Source: Pseudomonas sp. PH1b
GTDB lineage: Bacteria; Pseudomonadota; Gammaproteobacteria; Pseudomonadales; Pseudomonadaceae
Assembly (NCBI RefSeq): GCF_000633395.1
Contig: NZ_AYMU01000006.1
Location: 124,001 to 188,000, forward strand
Direction: 5' to 3'
Length of the DNA stretch: 64,000 bases
Positions 28,289 through 36,602 of the stretch are shown one piece after another. Both the position numbers and the translations under genes were made by a program. The notes under the pieces are model-generated. The model saw nothing but the letters and a program-made list of their open reading frames with translations, did not search any database and was not told where the DNA came from. Position 1 is the stretch's first letter. Each line of letters begins with the position of its first letter.

Positions 28289-29449
28289 ATGCTCAAGACC
28301 CTGGCGGTGGCCAATTACCGCTCCATCAACACACTGGTGATTCCCCTGGGTCGGCTGAACCTGATCACCGGCGCCAACGGCAGCGGCAAATCCAACCTGT
28401 ACCGCGCCCTGCGCCTGCTGGCGGAAACCGCCCAGGGCGGAGTGGTCAACGCCCTGGCCCGGGAAGGCGGGCTGGATTCGACTTTCTGGGCCGGGCCGGA
28501 AAAGCTCACCCGGCGCATGCGCAAGGGCGAAGTGCCGATCGAAGCCAGCGTGCGTTCTTCGAGCAAGCGCCTGCGCCTGGGCTTTGCCGGTGAAGACTTC
28601 AGCTACGCCATCGCCCTGGGCCTGCCGGAACCGAGCAACTCGGTGTTTGCCCTGGACCCGCAGATCAAGAAGGAGTGCATCTGGTCCGGGCCGTTCTATC
28701 GTCCCGCCAGCCTGCTGGTGGACCGCGACGGCCCGCTGATCCGTGCACGCCAGGGCCGCAGCTGGGACGTGCTGAGCCAGCACACGCCGAGCTTCGACAG
28801 CCTGTTCGATCAAGTGGGCAGCCTGCGCGGCTCGCCGGAAGTGCTGCAGATGCGCGAATTCATCCGCCGCTGGCGCTTCTACGATCACTTTCGCAGCGAC
28901 AGCGAAGCCCCGGTGCGCCAACCCCAACTGGGCACCCGCACGCCGGTGCTGCATCACGATGGCCGCGACCTGGCGGCGGCGTTGCAGACCATTCGCGAGA
29001 TCGGCGACCCCGAGGCCCTCGACGCCGCCATCAGCGATGCCTTTCCCGGCGCACGCCTGGACATCGCACCGCTGCCGGGCGGACGTTTTGCCATCGAGTT
29101 CTATCAGGAAGGATTGCTGCGGCCGCTGTCGGCGGCGGAACTGTCGGACGGCACCCTGCGCTATCTGCTGCTGGTGGCCGCGTTGCTGACCCCGCGCCCA
29201 CCGAGCCTGATGGTGCTCAACGAACCGGAGACCAGCCTGCACCCGGACCTGTTGCCGGCCCTGGCGCGCCTGATCATCAGCGCTTCCGAGCAGTGCCAGG
29301 TGTGGGTGGTGTCCCACGCCCGGCGCCTGATCGCGGCCTTGCAGCAAGACCCGGAATGCAACTGCATCGTGCTGGACAAAGAGCTGGGCCAGACCGGCAT
29401 CGTCGGCCAGCGGATGCTCGACGAACCGGCCTGGTACTGGCCCGACTGA
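28289..29449 (+). CDS. RecF/OLD-like AAA ATPase, COG4637 type
   Basis: A cytoplasmic ATPase of 386 residues with an SMC/RecF-like split nucleotide-binding domain. Walker A is GANGSGKS (residues 28-35). The signature-like LSAAELSDGTLRYLLLVAALL and Walker B LMVLNEPETSLHPDLL are near the C-terminus, followed by WVVSHARRLIAAL. There is no Toprim domain, so this is not a complete OLD nuclease. The ATG at 28289 has AGGAG upstream and gives the standard MLKTLAVANYRSI start. The role of this family is not established; it is usually chromosomal and stands alone, as here. Confidence 0.82.
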   Translation: MLKTLAVANYRSINTLVIPLGRLNLITGANGSGKSNLYRALRLLAETAQGGVVNALAREGGLDSTFWAGPEKLTRRMRKGEVPIEASVRSSSKRLRLGFAGEDFSYAIALGLPEPSNSVFALDPQIKKECIWSGPFYRPASLLVDRDGPLIRARQGRSWDVLSQHTPSFDSLFDQVGSLRGSPEVLQMREFIRRWRFYDHFRSDSEAPVRQPQLGTRTPVLHHDGRDLAAALQTIREIGDPEALDAAISDAFPGARLDIAPLPGGRFAIEFYQEGLLRPLSAAELSDGTLRYLLLVAALLTPRPPSLMVLNEPETSLHPDLLPALARLIISASEQCQVWVVSHARRLIAALQQDPECNCIVLDKELGQTGIVGQRMLDEPAWYWPD

Positions 29450-29482
29450 ACCATCCCCGCCGACCCCGACTGCCATCCCCCC

Positions 29483-29798
29483 GTAGGAGCCAGCTTGCTG
29501 GCGAAGAGGCCTTCGAGCCCTCAAACCCTCAAGCCCAGCATCGCCCTTGCGGACGCCTTCGCTGGCAAGCCAGCTCCTACAGTCATCCGCCACACCGCGC
29601 CAGCCCCGTAGGAGCCAGCTTGCTGGCGAAGAGGCCTTCGAGCCTTGCATCGCTCTCGCGGACGCCTTCGCTGGCAAGCCAGCTCCTACAGCCATCCGCC
29701 ACACCGCGCCAGCCCCGTAGGAGCCAGCTTGCTGGCGAAGAGGCCCTTGAACCTTGCAGCGCTCTTGCGGGCGCCTTCGCTGGCAAGCCAGCTCCTAC
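29483..29798. repeat. REPIN array, three units
   Basis: REPINs at 29483-29580, 29608-29689 and 29717-29798 with arms GTAGGAGCCAGCTTGCTGGC and GCTGGCAAGCCAGCTCCTAC. The last two units and their spacers repeat with a period of 109 bp. The array fills the gap between the ATPase gene and the convergent ABC transporter gene. Confidence 0.9.
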
Positions 29799-29811
29799 AG
29801 GTCGGGCAGGG

Positions 29812-30696
29812 TCAGCCCTGCCATTTGCCGCCTTCGACAATCACGCTCTCAGGCCGGGTGTCGTCGCTCAGTTCCTTGCGCACGTACTGGTCATACAGCT
29901 TGAGCAGGTATTTCTCTTCGCCCAGCTTGGCCAATTCGGCATTCACCCAGTCACGCAGTTCGATGTTGCCCTTTTTTACCGCCGGGGCGATCGGGGCTTG
30001 CTCGCCCAGGGTCTGCGGCAGTACGCGGTAGCCTGGGTTCTGCTTGGACCAACTGAACAGAATCAGGTTGTCCTGGGCATAGGCATCACCACGACCATTG
30101 GCCAGGGCCTGCAGGGATTCGGTGTTTTTCTCGAACTTCAGCAGTTTCCAGTCCGGATGGTTCTGAGTCAGCCAGATGTCCGCGGTGGTGCCGGTGGTGA
30201 CGATGGTGGTGCGGCTCGCCAGGTCATCCAGGCTCTTCACTTCGCTGCCCTCGGGCACCAGGGCCTGGACCGCCACCTTGAGGTTGGGGTTGGTGAATTC
30301 CACCGCTTCCTTGCGCTCCGGGGTCACGGTCATGTTGGCCAGGATCAGGTCGACCTTGTCGCTCTGCAGGAAGGGAATGCGGCTGGCCGGTTCCACGGCG
30401 ACGAATTCAACCTTGTTCTCGTCCCCCAGCAGGTCCTTGGCGAATTGCCGGCCGATGTCGGTATCGAAACCGACATAGCGCCCGGTTTCATCGACGAAAC
30501 CGAACGGCGGCTTGTCGGTGAACACGCCGACGATCAACTTGTCCCGGGCCTTGATCTTGTCCAGGTAGCCGGTCGCCGGCGCGGCGCTGGCGGCGGTGGC
30601 TGCAGGCTTGGGGGCCTCGGCGGATTTATCGCAGCCGGCCAGCAGGGCCAGACCGAACAGCGGCAGTAACAACAGCGAAGACTTGGCAGTTTTCAT
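29812..30696 (-). CDS. Polar amino acid ABC transporter, binding lipoprotein
   Basis: The solute-binding subunit (294 residues) of an importer. The lipobox LLAGCD places the anchor cysteine near residue 22, followed by an Ala/Pro-rich linker. The family-3 binding fold begins [23 protein letters not shown], with [20 protein letters not shown] further on. It is the last gene of a four-gene unit with two permeases and an ATPase, overlapping the ATPase gene by four bases. The ligand is unknown; acidic, neutral or sulfur-containing amino acids are all possible. Confidence 0.85.
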   Translation of the reverse strand: MKTAKSSLLLLPLFGLALLAGCDKSAEAPKPAATAASAAPATGYLDKIKARDKLIVGVFTDKPPFGFVDETGRYVGFDTDIGRQFAKDLLGDENKVEFVAVEPASRIPFLQSDKVDLILANMTVTPERKEAVEFTNPNLKVAVQALVPEGSEVKSLDDLASRTTIVTTGTTADIWLTQNHPDWKLLKFEKNTESLQALANGRGDAYAQDNLILFSWSKQNPGYRVLPQTLGEQAPIAPAVKKGNIELRDWVNAELAKLGEEKYLLKLYDQYVRKELSDDTRPESVIVEGGKWQG

Positions 30697-31475
30697 AAGA
30701 GCTCCAGTTCCTTTTTAGGGGCTTTCTTGGGCAGTGCTTCAACGAAGGAGAACTTCTCCAGGAACTGCTGCGCGCGTGCGCTCTGCGGGTTCGTGAAGAA
30801 AGCCTCGGGGGTGTTCTGTTCCACGATGCGCCCGGCGTCCATGAACACCACGCGGTCGGCCACGGCCCGGGCGAAGGCCATTTCATGGGTGACGATCAAC
30901 AGCGTCATGCCGTCCCGGGCCAGGCCCTGGATCACTTGCAGCACTTCCTTGACCATCTCCGGGTCCAGCGCCGCGGTGACCTCGTCGAACAACATCACCT
31001 GGGGGTTCATGCACAACGAGCGGACAATCGCGATGCGTTGCTGCTGGCCGCCGGAAAGCTGCCGGGGAAAGGCCTCGCGCTTGTCCAGCAGGCCCACCCG
31101 CTCCAGCAGCGCCTCGGCCTGGGCCCGGGCTTCGCGAGGCTCGCGTTTCTGCACCTTGAGCGGCCCCAGGAGGATGTTGTCCAGCACGTTCATGTGGGGA
31201 AACAGGTGGTAGCTCTGGAACACCATGCCGATCTGCTGGCGCACCTGGCGCCAGTCGGTGGCGGCACTCAAAAGCTCGCGCCCAGCAAAACGCAGGTGGC
31301 CGCTGTGGGCCGTTTCCAGGCCGTTGAGGCAGCGCAGCAGGGTGCTCTTGCCGCAGCCGCTGGGGCCGAGGATGACGATCACCTCACCCGCCGCCACGCA
31401 GAGGTCGACCTCCTTGAGCACCTGCTGCGAGCCGAAGAACTTGTTGAAACCCTGGAACTCGATCAATGCGCTCAT
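30693..31475 (-). CDS. Polar amino acid ABC transporter, ATP-binding protein
   Basis: A cytoplasmic ATPase of 260 residues with Walker [10 protein letters not shown], signature [15 protein letters not shown], Walker [14 protein letters not shown] and H-loop VTHEM. The Val in place of the usual Pro after the Walker B glutamate (DEVTAALD rather than DEPTSALD) is a small departure from the GlnQ/TcyN consensus. It overlaps the permease gene upstream and the binding-protein gene downstream by four bases each, so the four genes are tightly coupled. Confidence 0.9.
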   Translation of the reverse strand: MSALIEFQGFNKFFGSQQVLKEVDLCVAAGEVIVILGPSGCGKSTLLRCLNGLETAHSGHLRFAGRELLSAATDWRQVRQQIGMVFQSYHLFPHMNVLDNILLGPLKVQKREPREARAQAEALLERVGLLDKREAFPRQLSGGQQQRIAIVRSLCMNPQVMLFDEVTAALDPEMVKEVLQVIQGLARDGMTLLIVTHEMAFARAVADRVVFMDAGRIVEQNTPEAFFTNPQSARAQQFLEKFSFVEALPKKAPKKELELL

Positions 31476-32131
31476 GCTTGCGTCCAGCGCCGTTCCAGCA
31501 CGCGGGAGGCGGCCGACAACGGGTAGCAGATAAAGAAGAAAAACAGGAACAGCACGCCGTAGATCAGCACCGATTCGTAGGTGCGCTCGATGATCTGCTG
31601 GCCGACCTTGATCACGTCCACCACGCCGATCAGCACCGCCAGGGAACTGGTCTTGATGATCCGCGTGTAGACGTTGATGGTCGGTGGCGTCATGCGTTTC
31701 AGCGCCTGGGGCAGCAGCACGTAGCCGTACAGCTGGGCACCCGAGAGGCCGATGGACAGGCCCGCTTCACGCTGGCCCCGGGGCAGGGATTGCAGGGCCC
31801 CGCGCACCACCTCGCCAACTTCGCTGGCGCCCCACAGCGACAGCACCAGCACCGCACAGGTGAAGCTGGGAATGCTGATGCCGAAGAAGATCGGAAAACC
31901 GAAAAACAGCAGGTACAGCCAGACCAGCACCGGAATCGCCCGGAACAGCTCCAGGTAGATCCGCAGCGGTACGTCCAGCACCTTGCGCTGCAGGCTACGC
32001 AGCACGCCATAGAGCACGCCGCCCAGGGTGCTGAAGGCAATACTCAGCAAGGAAATCGACAAGGTCTGCGCAGCGCCCCGGGCCAGTTGCGGCAGGGACA
32101 CCAGCAACAGCTCAAGACCCGAACTGGCCAT
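31472..32131 (-). CDS. Polar amino acid ABC transporter permease 2
   Basis: A HisMQ-type membrane permease of 219 residues with the blocks [20 protein letters not shown] and the ATPase-contact loop [19 protein letters not shown] strong GGAGG ribosome site lies before its ATG. It overlaps the first permease gene by 20 bases and the ATPase gene by four. The pair of permeases forms the heterodimeric channel of the importer. Confidence 0.88.
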   Translation of the reverse strand: MASSGLELLLVSLPQLARGAAQTLSISLLSIAFSTLGGVLYGVLRSLQRKVLDVPLRIYLELFRAIPVLVWLYLLFFGFPIFFGISIPSFTCAVLVLSLWGASEVGEVVRGALQSLPRGQREAGLSIGLSGAQLYGYVLLPQALKRMTPPTINVYTRIIKTSSLAVLIGVVDVIKVGQQIIERTYESVLIYGVLFLFFFFICYPLSAASRVLERRWTQA

Positions 32132-32777
32132 GCTGCAACCTCCTTTCCAGACGGCTGAGCAACAGCGACAGGGGCAGGAACAACAGCACGCAGATCAGCG
32201 TCAGCACCGCGAGCATTTCATAGGTCTTGTAGTACAGGGCGATGTAGCTCTTGGTGGTGTAGAGGATTTCCGGCACCGCCACCGCCGAGACCACGGTGGT
32301 TTCCTTGAGCAGGAAAATGAAATTGGCGAACAGCGACGGCAGGCTGAGGATCCCGGCCTGAGGCAGGATCACGTAGCGCAACAGCTGCCAGCGCGACAGG
32401 CCGATGGAGCGCCCCGACTCCAGCTGCGCCTGGGGCACGGCTTCCACCCCGGCCCGCAGCACCTCGGTGAGGTAGGCGCCACCGAGGAAGGTCATGGTGA
32501 TGATCGCCGCGGCAAAACCCGAGACCTTGATCCCCAGGGCCGGCAAGGCGAAGTAGACGAAGAACAGCTGGATCAGCAGCGGTGTATTGCGCGCCAGTTC
32601 CACGTACAGACCGATCAGCCGGTGCAGGTAGGGGGTGCGAAACACCAGGAGCGTGGCGTTGATCAGGGCCACCAGCAAGGACGTGCCGATGGCGATCAGG
32701 CCGACCTGCAGGGTCACCCCCACGGCTTTGAGAAAGGCCGGCAGGGTGCTGAGGATAAAGGCGTAGTCGAGGGTCAT
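32112..32777 (-). CDS. Polar amino acid ABC transporter permease 1
   Basis: The first gene of the importer unit, encoding a 221-residue HisMQ-type permease with about five membrane segments. Typical blocks are YVELARNTPLLIQLFFVYF and SIGLSRWQLLRYVILPQAGILSLP. A TTCGTTAAGG-type dyad lies about 110 bases upstream, an element also seen near other sulfur genes in this window, which hints at expression during sulfur limitation. Confidence 0.88.
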   Translation of the reverse strand: MTLDYAFILSTLPAFLKAVGVTLQVGLIAIGTSLLVALINATLLVFRTPYLHRLIGLYVELARNTPLLIQLFFVYFALPALGIKVSGFAAAIITMTFLGGAYLTEVLRAGVEAVPQAQLESGRSIGLSRWQLLRYVILPQAGILSLPSLFANFIFLLKETTVVSAVAVPEILYTTKSYIALYYKTYEMLAVLTLICVLLFLPLSLLLSRLERRLQHGQFGS

Positions 32778-32882
32778 GAATCATCCTGGACGCCGCAGGG
32801 GTAGCGCGGCGGTGGTGCAGTCCTTGGGGCGATGGGTAACCGCCCGGCTGCCGCGACTTTATAGCTATAAAAAGCAGAATTT

Positions 32883-32903
32883 AAATACCGTTAAGGCATA
32901 TGG
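32883..32903 (-). promoter_or_regulatory. Candidate sulfur-limitation dyad upstream of amino acid importer
   Basis: On the minus strand the sequence reads CATATGCCTTAACGGTATTT in an AT-rich patch. Its core CCTTAACG matches the core of the element at 37235-37256. The regulator is not known; CysB is a reasonable guess for sulfur genes of Pseudomonas. Confidence 0.4.
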
Positions 32904-33031
32904 ATATCACCCAAAAACCTAACCCGCGGATTTGCCGGGCTGGCGCCGGGCTACTACCTTTTCTACCGGGTCGAACGGCGCTTTCGCGCCCGCCTTCCCA
33001 CTGGACGCTGCACCTCTCAAGGACGACCGCC

Positions 33032-33139
33032 ATGGCCGATGCAAAGACTCCGCAACCGCTGGACCCCCACGAACTGATGAAATGGCTGACGGCGTTGCGC
33101 CGGGCCACCCAACCCATCGCCAAGAGCGCTCCGCTGTAG
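33032..33139 (+). CDS. Possible 35-residue small protein
   Basis: An ATG with AAGGA nine bases upstream opens a 35-codon frame encoding a small, hydrophilic, mildly basic protein. Its middle (HELMKWLTALRRATQP) would form an amphipathic helix. It is divergent from the ABC importer across about 250 bases of promoter-like sequence and ends in a clean TAG before a REPIN. I recognise no family; the good ribosome site is the main support. Confidence 0.42.
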   Translation: MADAKTPQPLDPHELMKWLTALRRATQPIAKSAPL

Positions 33140-33183
33140 CCGCTGCCCTGTGCAGCAACTGACCTGTGCAAGAGCTGGTTTGT

Positions 33184-33265
33184 GTAGGAGCTGGCTTGCC
33201 AGCGAAGGCGCCCGCAAGAGCGACACAAATCTCCAGGGCCTCTTCGCCGGCAAGCCGGCTCCTAC
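33184..33265. repeat. Single REPIN, inverted order
   Basis: A lone 82-bp REPIN with the GTAGGAGCTGGCTTGCCAGC arm first and the GCCGGCAAGCCGGCTCCTAC arm last, lying between the 35-codon frame and the metQ terminator. Confidence 0.88.
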
Positions 33266-33349
33266 GGCGCTGAGCGCTGGCGTCCCAAAAGCGCTGCATC
33301 CCCCAAGCGCGCCTCGCCAGGCTGCCACGGCTTTCGCCGAGGCCATAAA

Positions 33350-33381
33350 AAACGCCGACGCTGTGCTAGCCGTCGGCGTTT
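33350..33381 (-). terminator. Intrinsic terminator of the unlinked metQ
   Basis: Read on the minus strand, an 11-bp perfect stem (AAACGCCGACG/CGTCGGCGTTT, 10-base loop) is followed by a run of six T. It lies about 40 bases after the metQ stop. Confidence 0.85.
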
Positions 33382-33421
33382 AAAACCTTGAAGGGGTTTG
33401 TCGCGTCAGTAGCCTAGTTCA

Positions 33422-34204
33422 TCAGAACGCCGGCAGTACGGCGCCGCTGTATTTCTTCTCGATAAAGGCTTTTACCTCTGGGCTGGTCAGGGCCTTGGCC
33501 AGCTTCTGGATGGCCGGGCTGTCCTTGTTGTCCGGACGGGCCACCAGGTAGTTCACGTAAGGCGAATCGGAACCTTCGATGATCAGCGCATCCTTGGCCG
33601 GGTTCAGGCCGGCTTCCAGGGCGTAGTTGGTGTTGATCATGTCCAGGTCAACCTGGTCCAGGACCCGTGGCAGCATGGCCGACTCCAGTTCCTTGAACTT
33701 GAAGTTGTGCGGGTTCTTGGCGATGTCCTTGGGCGTGGCCACGGCGTTCTTCGGGTCCTTGAGCTCGATCAGGCCAGCCTTCTGCAGCAGGATCAGGGCA
33801 CGGCCGCTGTTGCTGCCTTCGTTGGGGATGGCGATGGTCGCGCCATCTTTCAGCTCGGCCAGGGTCTTGACCTTCTTCGAGTAGCCGCCGAAAGGTTCGA
33901 CGTGCACGCCGATCACGGTTTCCAGATGGGTGCCTTTGCCTTCGTTGAAGCTCTTCAGGTACGGCAGGGTCTGGAAGTAGTTGGCGTCCAGACGCTTCTG
34001 GTCGACCTGCACGTTGGGTTGCACGTAGTCGGTGAAGACCTTGATTTCCAGGTCCACGCCTTCCTTGGCCAGGGTTGGCTTGATCAACTCCAGGATTTCG
34101 GCGTGGGGCACCGGGGTCGCAGCGACCACCAGCTTCTCGCCGGCCTGGGCGATACCTGCGCTCAGGGCTGCCGCCAGTGCGGTGAACAACAGAACTTTTT
34201 TCAT
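33422..34204 (-). CDS. metQ: Unlinked MetQ-type methionine-binding protein
   Basis: A periplasmic binding protein of 260 residues in the NlpA/MetQ family. The signal peptide ends AQA before GEKLVV, so it appears soluble rather than lipid-anchored. Family motifs are VFTDYVQPNVQVDQKRLDANYFQ, IPNEGSNSGRALILLQKAGL and a C-terminal EKKYSGAVLPAF. It has its own terminator, and no MetNI genes are adjacent. It probably feeds a transporter encoded elsewhere, perhaps the metNI at 17874-19632. The ligand is presumed to be methionine. Confidence 0.9.
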   Translation of the reverse strand: MKKVLLFTALAAALSAGIAQAGEKLVVAATPVPHAEILELIKPTLAKEGVDLEIKVFTDYVQPNVQVDQKRLDANYFQTLPYLKSFNEGKGTHLETVIGVHVEPFGGYSKKVKTLAELKDGATIAIPNEGSNSGRALILLQKAGLIELKDPKNAVATPKDIAKNPHNFKFKELESAMLPRVLDQVDLDMINTNYALEAGLNPAKDALIIEGSDSPYVNYLVARPDNKDSPAIQKLAKALTSPEVKAFIEKKYSGAVLPAF

Positions 34205-34422
34205 GCAGGGTCCTTAGGTGTCGAGGTCGACGACGGCTTCAAATAGAGAGGATTCAGGTGCCAGTGAAGTGCCACTGCTGGCGTGAAGCGGACAATACCG
34301 AGATTTTTTATTCCCGAACAATATCTTTTTCGCAAGAACTTATACCCTTTTGACTGGTACAAAATGGATAGCTGGCTAGCCTGCCGGTACGTCTCGTTGC
34401 TCCGTTACACAACGCCTGCGAT

Positions 34423-35064
34423 CTATCGATTACCGACTTCAATGGCAACCTTGGTAATGACCGACGTCAGTGCCTTCTCCAGTGCACCATCACCCTCCAG
34501 GCTGGCGTAAATGTCATACCTCACTTCATGCTTCGAGTTCATCCAGCGCAACCCGGTCTTCCTGACTCCGCCCACTACTTTTTCCGACGTTTTCACCAAG
34601 GGCTTACCGAGGTCTTGAGGCTTGGCGTAATCATCGTCGTAAACAACTACACGCTGCGTCAGCTCACGTTCATAGTGGGACTCGTAGGTGACAACATAGT
34701 CAGCACCGCACGAATAAAGTGACATGACACCGTTCAAACCGCCCTCCTTCATCTCGACACCGGAGGGGGCTTCTTTGGAAAACTGACATCCCAATTTTTC
34801 AATTGCCGCTCTCGACTCCGATTTAAACCTGACGGCTTGAGATAGCCTTTTATCGGTCTTCTGAGCGAGTGTGACCATCGAACTGAATTGCTCGAAGCTT
34901 GGAAAGCTCGATCTTTTCTCAGGCTCAATTCGGGATGAGGAGGGTCTCTTATTAATGATACTTTGAATATGTGCGTTACCACTTAGAGGGTGAATTTCCA
35001 ACTCCGCAATTGCCGAGAATGAAACGAGCAACATGCTTATGCAGATCATCAACAAGCGCATCAT
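34423..35064 (-). CDS. Exported protein of unknown function, second gene of an AT-rich cassette
   Basis: A 213-residue protein with a signal peptide (MMRLLMICISMLLVSFSAIA). I place the start at 35064, where the ATG overlaps the stop of the previous gene as TGATG and GGAG lies nine bases upstream. The mature protein is hydrophilic, has two cysteines (in LGCQF and YSCGADY) that could pair, and a C-terminal region with strands such as TGLRWMNSKHEVRYDIYAS. I recognise no family. The gene is clearly richer in A and T than its neighbours and uses codons rare around it, suggesting acquisition by transfer. Coupling implies that it works with the Cys-rich protein upstream. Confidence 0.7.
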   Translation of the reverse strand: MMRLLMICISMLLVSFSAIAELEIHPLSGNAHIQSIINKRPSSSRIEPEKRSSFPSFEQFSSMVTLAQKTDKRLSQAVRFKSESRAAIEKLGCQFSKEAPSGVEMKEGGLNGVMSLYSCGADYVVTYESHYERELTQRVVVYDDDYAKPQDLGKPLVKTSEKVVGGVRKTGLRWMNSKHEVRYDIYASLEGDGALEKALTSVITKVAIEVGNR

Positions 35065-35498
35065 CACCACTCCGTCAGATTGCAAGAGGTCGTGTAGGTT
35101 TCGAGGCAGGGCGAACCGTCAGCTACACTTGGAGACCAGCCAGCAGTACAGACATTGACAAGCAGATGATCCTGTTGAGCACTGTAGTCAGGATCGCCAT
35201 ATTTCCCGTCCGCATAATGGAAACCGTAGACTTCCCAATCCATGCCACAAAATCCGCAACCTGCATAAGACCGCCAGGTACTGTCGGATTTATCGTAAAA
35301 CTCCCTGTAACTGCCATCCACAGTGTTGTATTGCACAGACGATGTTTCTAATTTCCATGTACGTATCGTGTCCCAACTGACTGACTCGTTGAAACCGAAA
35401 CAGTTGGCACGAGAAAACATCGCCAGTTCAGTGAGATACGCATAGGCGTTGGGGGCCAGAGCAGATAGAAAAATGACCGCACAAGATATTCTTCTCAT
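35064..35498 (-). CDS. Small secreted Cys-rich protein of unknown function, first gene of the cassette
   Basis: A 144-residue protein with a signal peptide ending AYA at about residue 20. The mature chain of about 124 residues has six cysteines (33, 81, 84, 117, 131, 139), enough for three disulfides, and many Trp and Tyr residues. It ends CNLTEW. Such a compact, disulfide-rich exported protein could be an effector, inhibitor or adhesin, but no family is recognisable. The gene is AT-rich and translationally coupled to the next one. Two palindromes lie upstream. Confidence 0.7.
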   Translation of the reverse strand: MRRISCAVIFLSALAPNAYAYLTELAMFSRANCFGFNESVSWDTIRTWKLETSSVQYNTVDGSYREFYDKSDSTWRSYAGCGFCGMDWEVYGFHYADGKYGDPDYSAQQDHLLVNVCTAGWSPSVADGSPCLETYTTSCNLTEW

Positions 35499-35545
35499 AA
35501 AAATCCCTTTAATGCTTGAAGCAGATTTCCTTTTCGAAGAAGTTA

Positions 35546-35584
35546 ATGCAAATCATTTGCATGTACAACCATTGCTTTTGCAAT
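35546..35584 (-). promoter_or_regulatory. Two palindromes upstream of the exported-protein cassette
   Basis: A perfect 17-bp dyad ATGCAAATCATTTGCAT (35546-35562) and a shorter ATTGCTTTTGCAAT (35571-35584) lie 50-85 bases before the first gene of the cassette, in an AT-rich promoter region. They share the half-site TTGCA/TGCAA and look like an operator pair. Confidence 0.5.
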
Positions 35585-35605
35585 AACTCTCGTGCTCGCT
35601 CCGCT

Positions 35606-36544
35606 CTACAATCCCAACCGCTGCGCAACCTTCTCCAGCACAGCCTTCAACCCTCCGCGCTCACTCTCACTTCCCCGCAGCAACACCTCTATTTGCCGCT
35701 CCAACTCACTCAGCGGTGACACTGTTTCCGGCAGGTTGAGGTGCTCCGGGAGAATCTCCTCGCCGCTGCTCACCAGCAGGGCAAAGTGGATGACGTTCTC
35801 CAGCTCCCGGGTGTTGCCCGGCCAGCTGTGGCGATCCAGGGCCTGCTGCGCGGCTTCGCTGATCAGCGGCACCGGCAGGTCCAGGCGCTGGCTGTAGATG
35901 CCGAGGAAGTATTCGGCCAGGGATTCGATGTCTCCCACCCGTTCCCGCAACGCCGGCAGCTCCAGCTGGCCTTCGCTGAGGTAGCGATACAGGCGCTCGT
36001 GAAACTTGCCCGCCGCCACCGCCTGGGCCAGGTCGATGCTGGTGGCCGCCACCAGGCGCACGTCCACCGGGCTCGGTTGCTGGGCGCCGACCCGGGTCAC
36101 TTCGTGGTTCTCCAGGGCGGCCAGCAGCTTGGTCTGGATCGGCAGCGGCAGGTCGCCGATCTCATCCAGGTACAGGGTTCCGCCATTGGCCGAGCCGAAC
36201 CAGCCGGCGCGGCTGCTGGCCGAACCGCTGAAACTGCCGGCGGCATAACCGAACAGTTCGGCGTCGGCGTAGGTCGGGCTGATGGCGCCGCAGTTCACCG
36301 AGACGAACAGGCCACTGCGATCGCTGGCACGGTGGATGTGCCGGGCCAGCAGCTCCTTGCCGGTGCCGGTTTCGCCACGGATCAGTACCGAGACCGAACG
36401 CGGCGCCAGTTGCTCCAGCTCTTCGCGCAACTGCCGCGAGCGCGGGTCGACGAACACCAGCGCCTTGGCGCGGATGCTCAGGGGGCTTTTCTCGGCATCG
36501 GGGAAGGTCAGCAACGGCTGACCGAATGGGGTATGGGCACTCAT
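35606..36544 (-). CDS. Atypical sigma54-type AAA+ transcriptional regulator, SfnR-like
   Basis: A 312-residue protein that is mostly a sigma54-activator AAA+ domain. Walker A is GETGTGKE, GCGAISPTYADAELFGYAAG follows in degenerate form, Walker B is GGTLYLDEIGDLP, and the sensor region is RLYRYLSEGQLELPALRER. The loop that contacts sigma54, normally GAFTGA, reads GSFSGS. There is no N-terminal sensor domain, and the C-terminal end (about 40 residues after LPETVSPLSELERQ) lacks a convincing Fis-type helix-turn-helix. SfnR-type regulators of organosulfur genes also lack a sensor domain. It lies directly downstream of the RBBP9-like gene. Whether it can activate sigma54 promoters is doubtful. Confidence 0.75.
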   Translation of the reverse strand: MSAHTPFGQPLLTFPDAEKSPLSIRAKALVFVDPRSRQLREELEQLAPRSVSVLIRGETGTGKELLARHIHRASDRSGLFVSVNCGAISPTYADAELFGYAAGSFSGSASSRAGWFGSANGGTLYLDEIGDLPLPIQTKLLAALENHEVTRVGAQQPSPVDVRLVAATSIDLAQAVAAGKFHERLYRYLSEGQLELPALRERVGDIESLAEYFLGIYSQRLDLPVPLISEAAQQALDRHSWPGNTRELENVIHFALLVSSGEEILPEHLNLPETVSPLSELERQIEVLLRGSESERGGLKAVLEKVAQRLGL

Positions 36545-36556
36545 GGCAGGCTCCCG

Positions 36557-36573
36557 CCCCAGGCCGCCTGGGG
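36557..36573 (-). other. Hairpin overlapping the regulator's translation start region
   Basis: CCCCAGG and CCTGGGG are separated by three bases, forming a GC-only stem 13-29 bases before the ATG of the sigma54-type regulator and next to its GGGAG ribosome site. It could restrain translation of the regulator. Confidence 0.4.
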
Positions 36574-36602
36574 ACGGGGGCGTTTAAACGAAAAAAAGAC
36601 GA

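Noticed and set aside
8690..34334. A shared CTTTTTCGCA word upstream of dcyD (8690-8699) and near metQ (34325-34334)
   Set aside because: Ten bases is too short, and orientation differs relative to the genes; likely chance.
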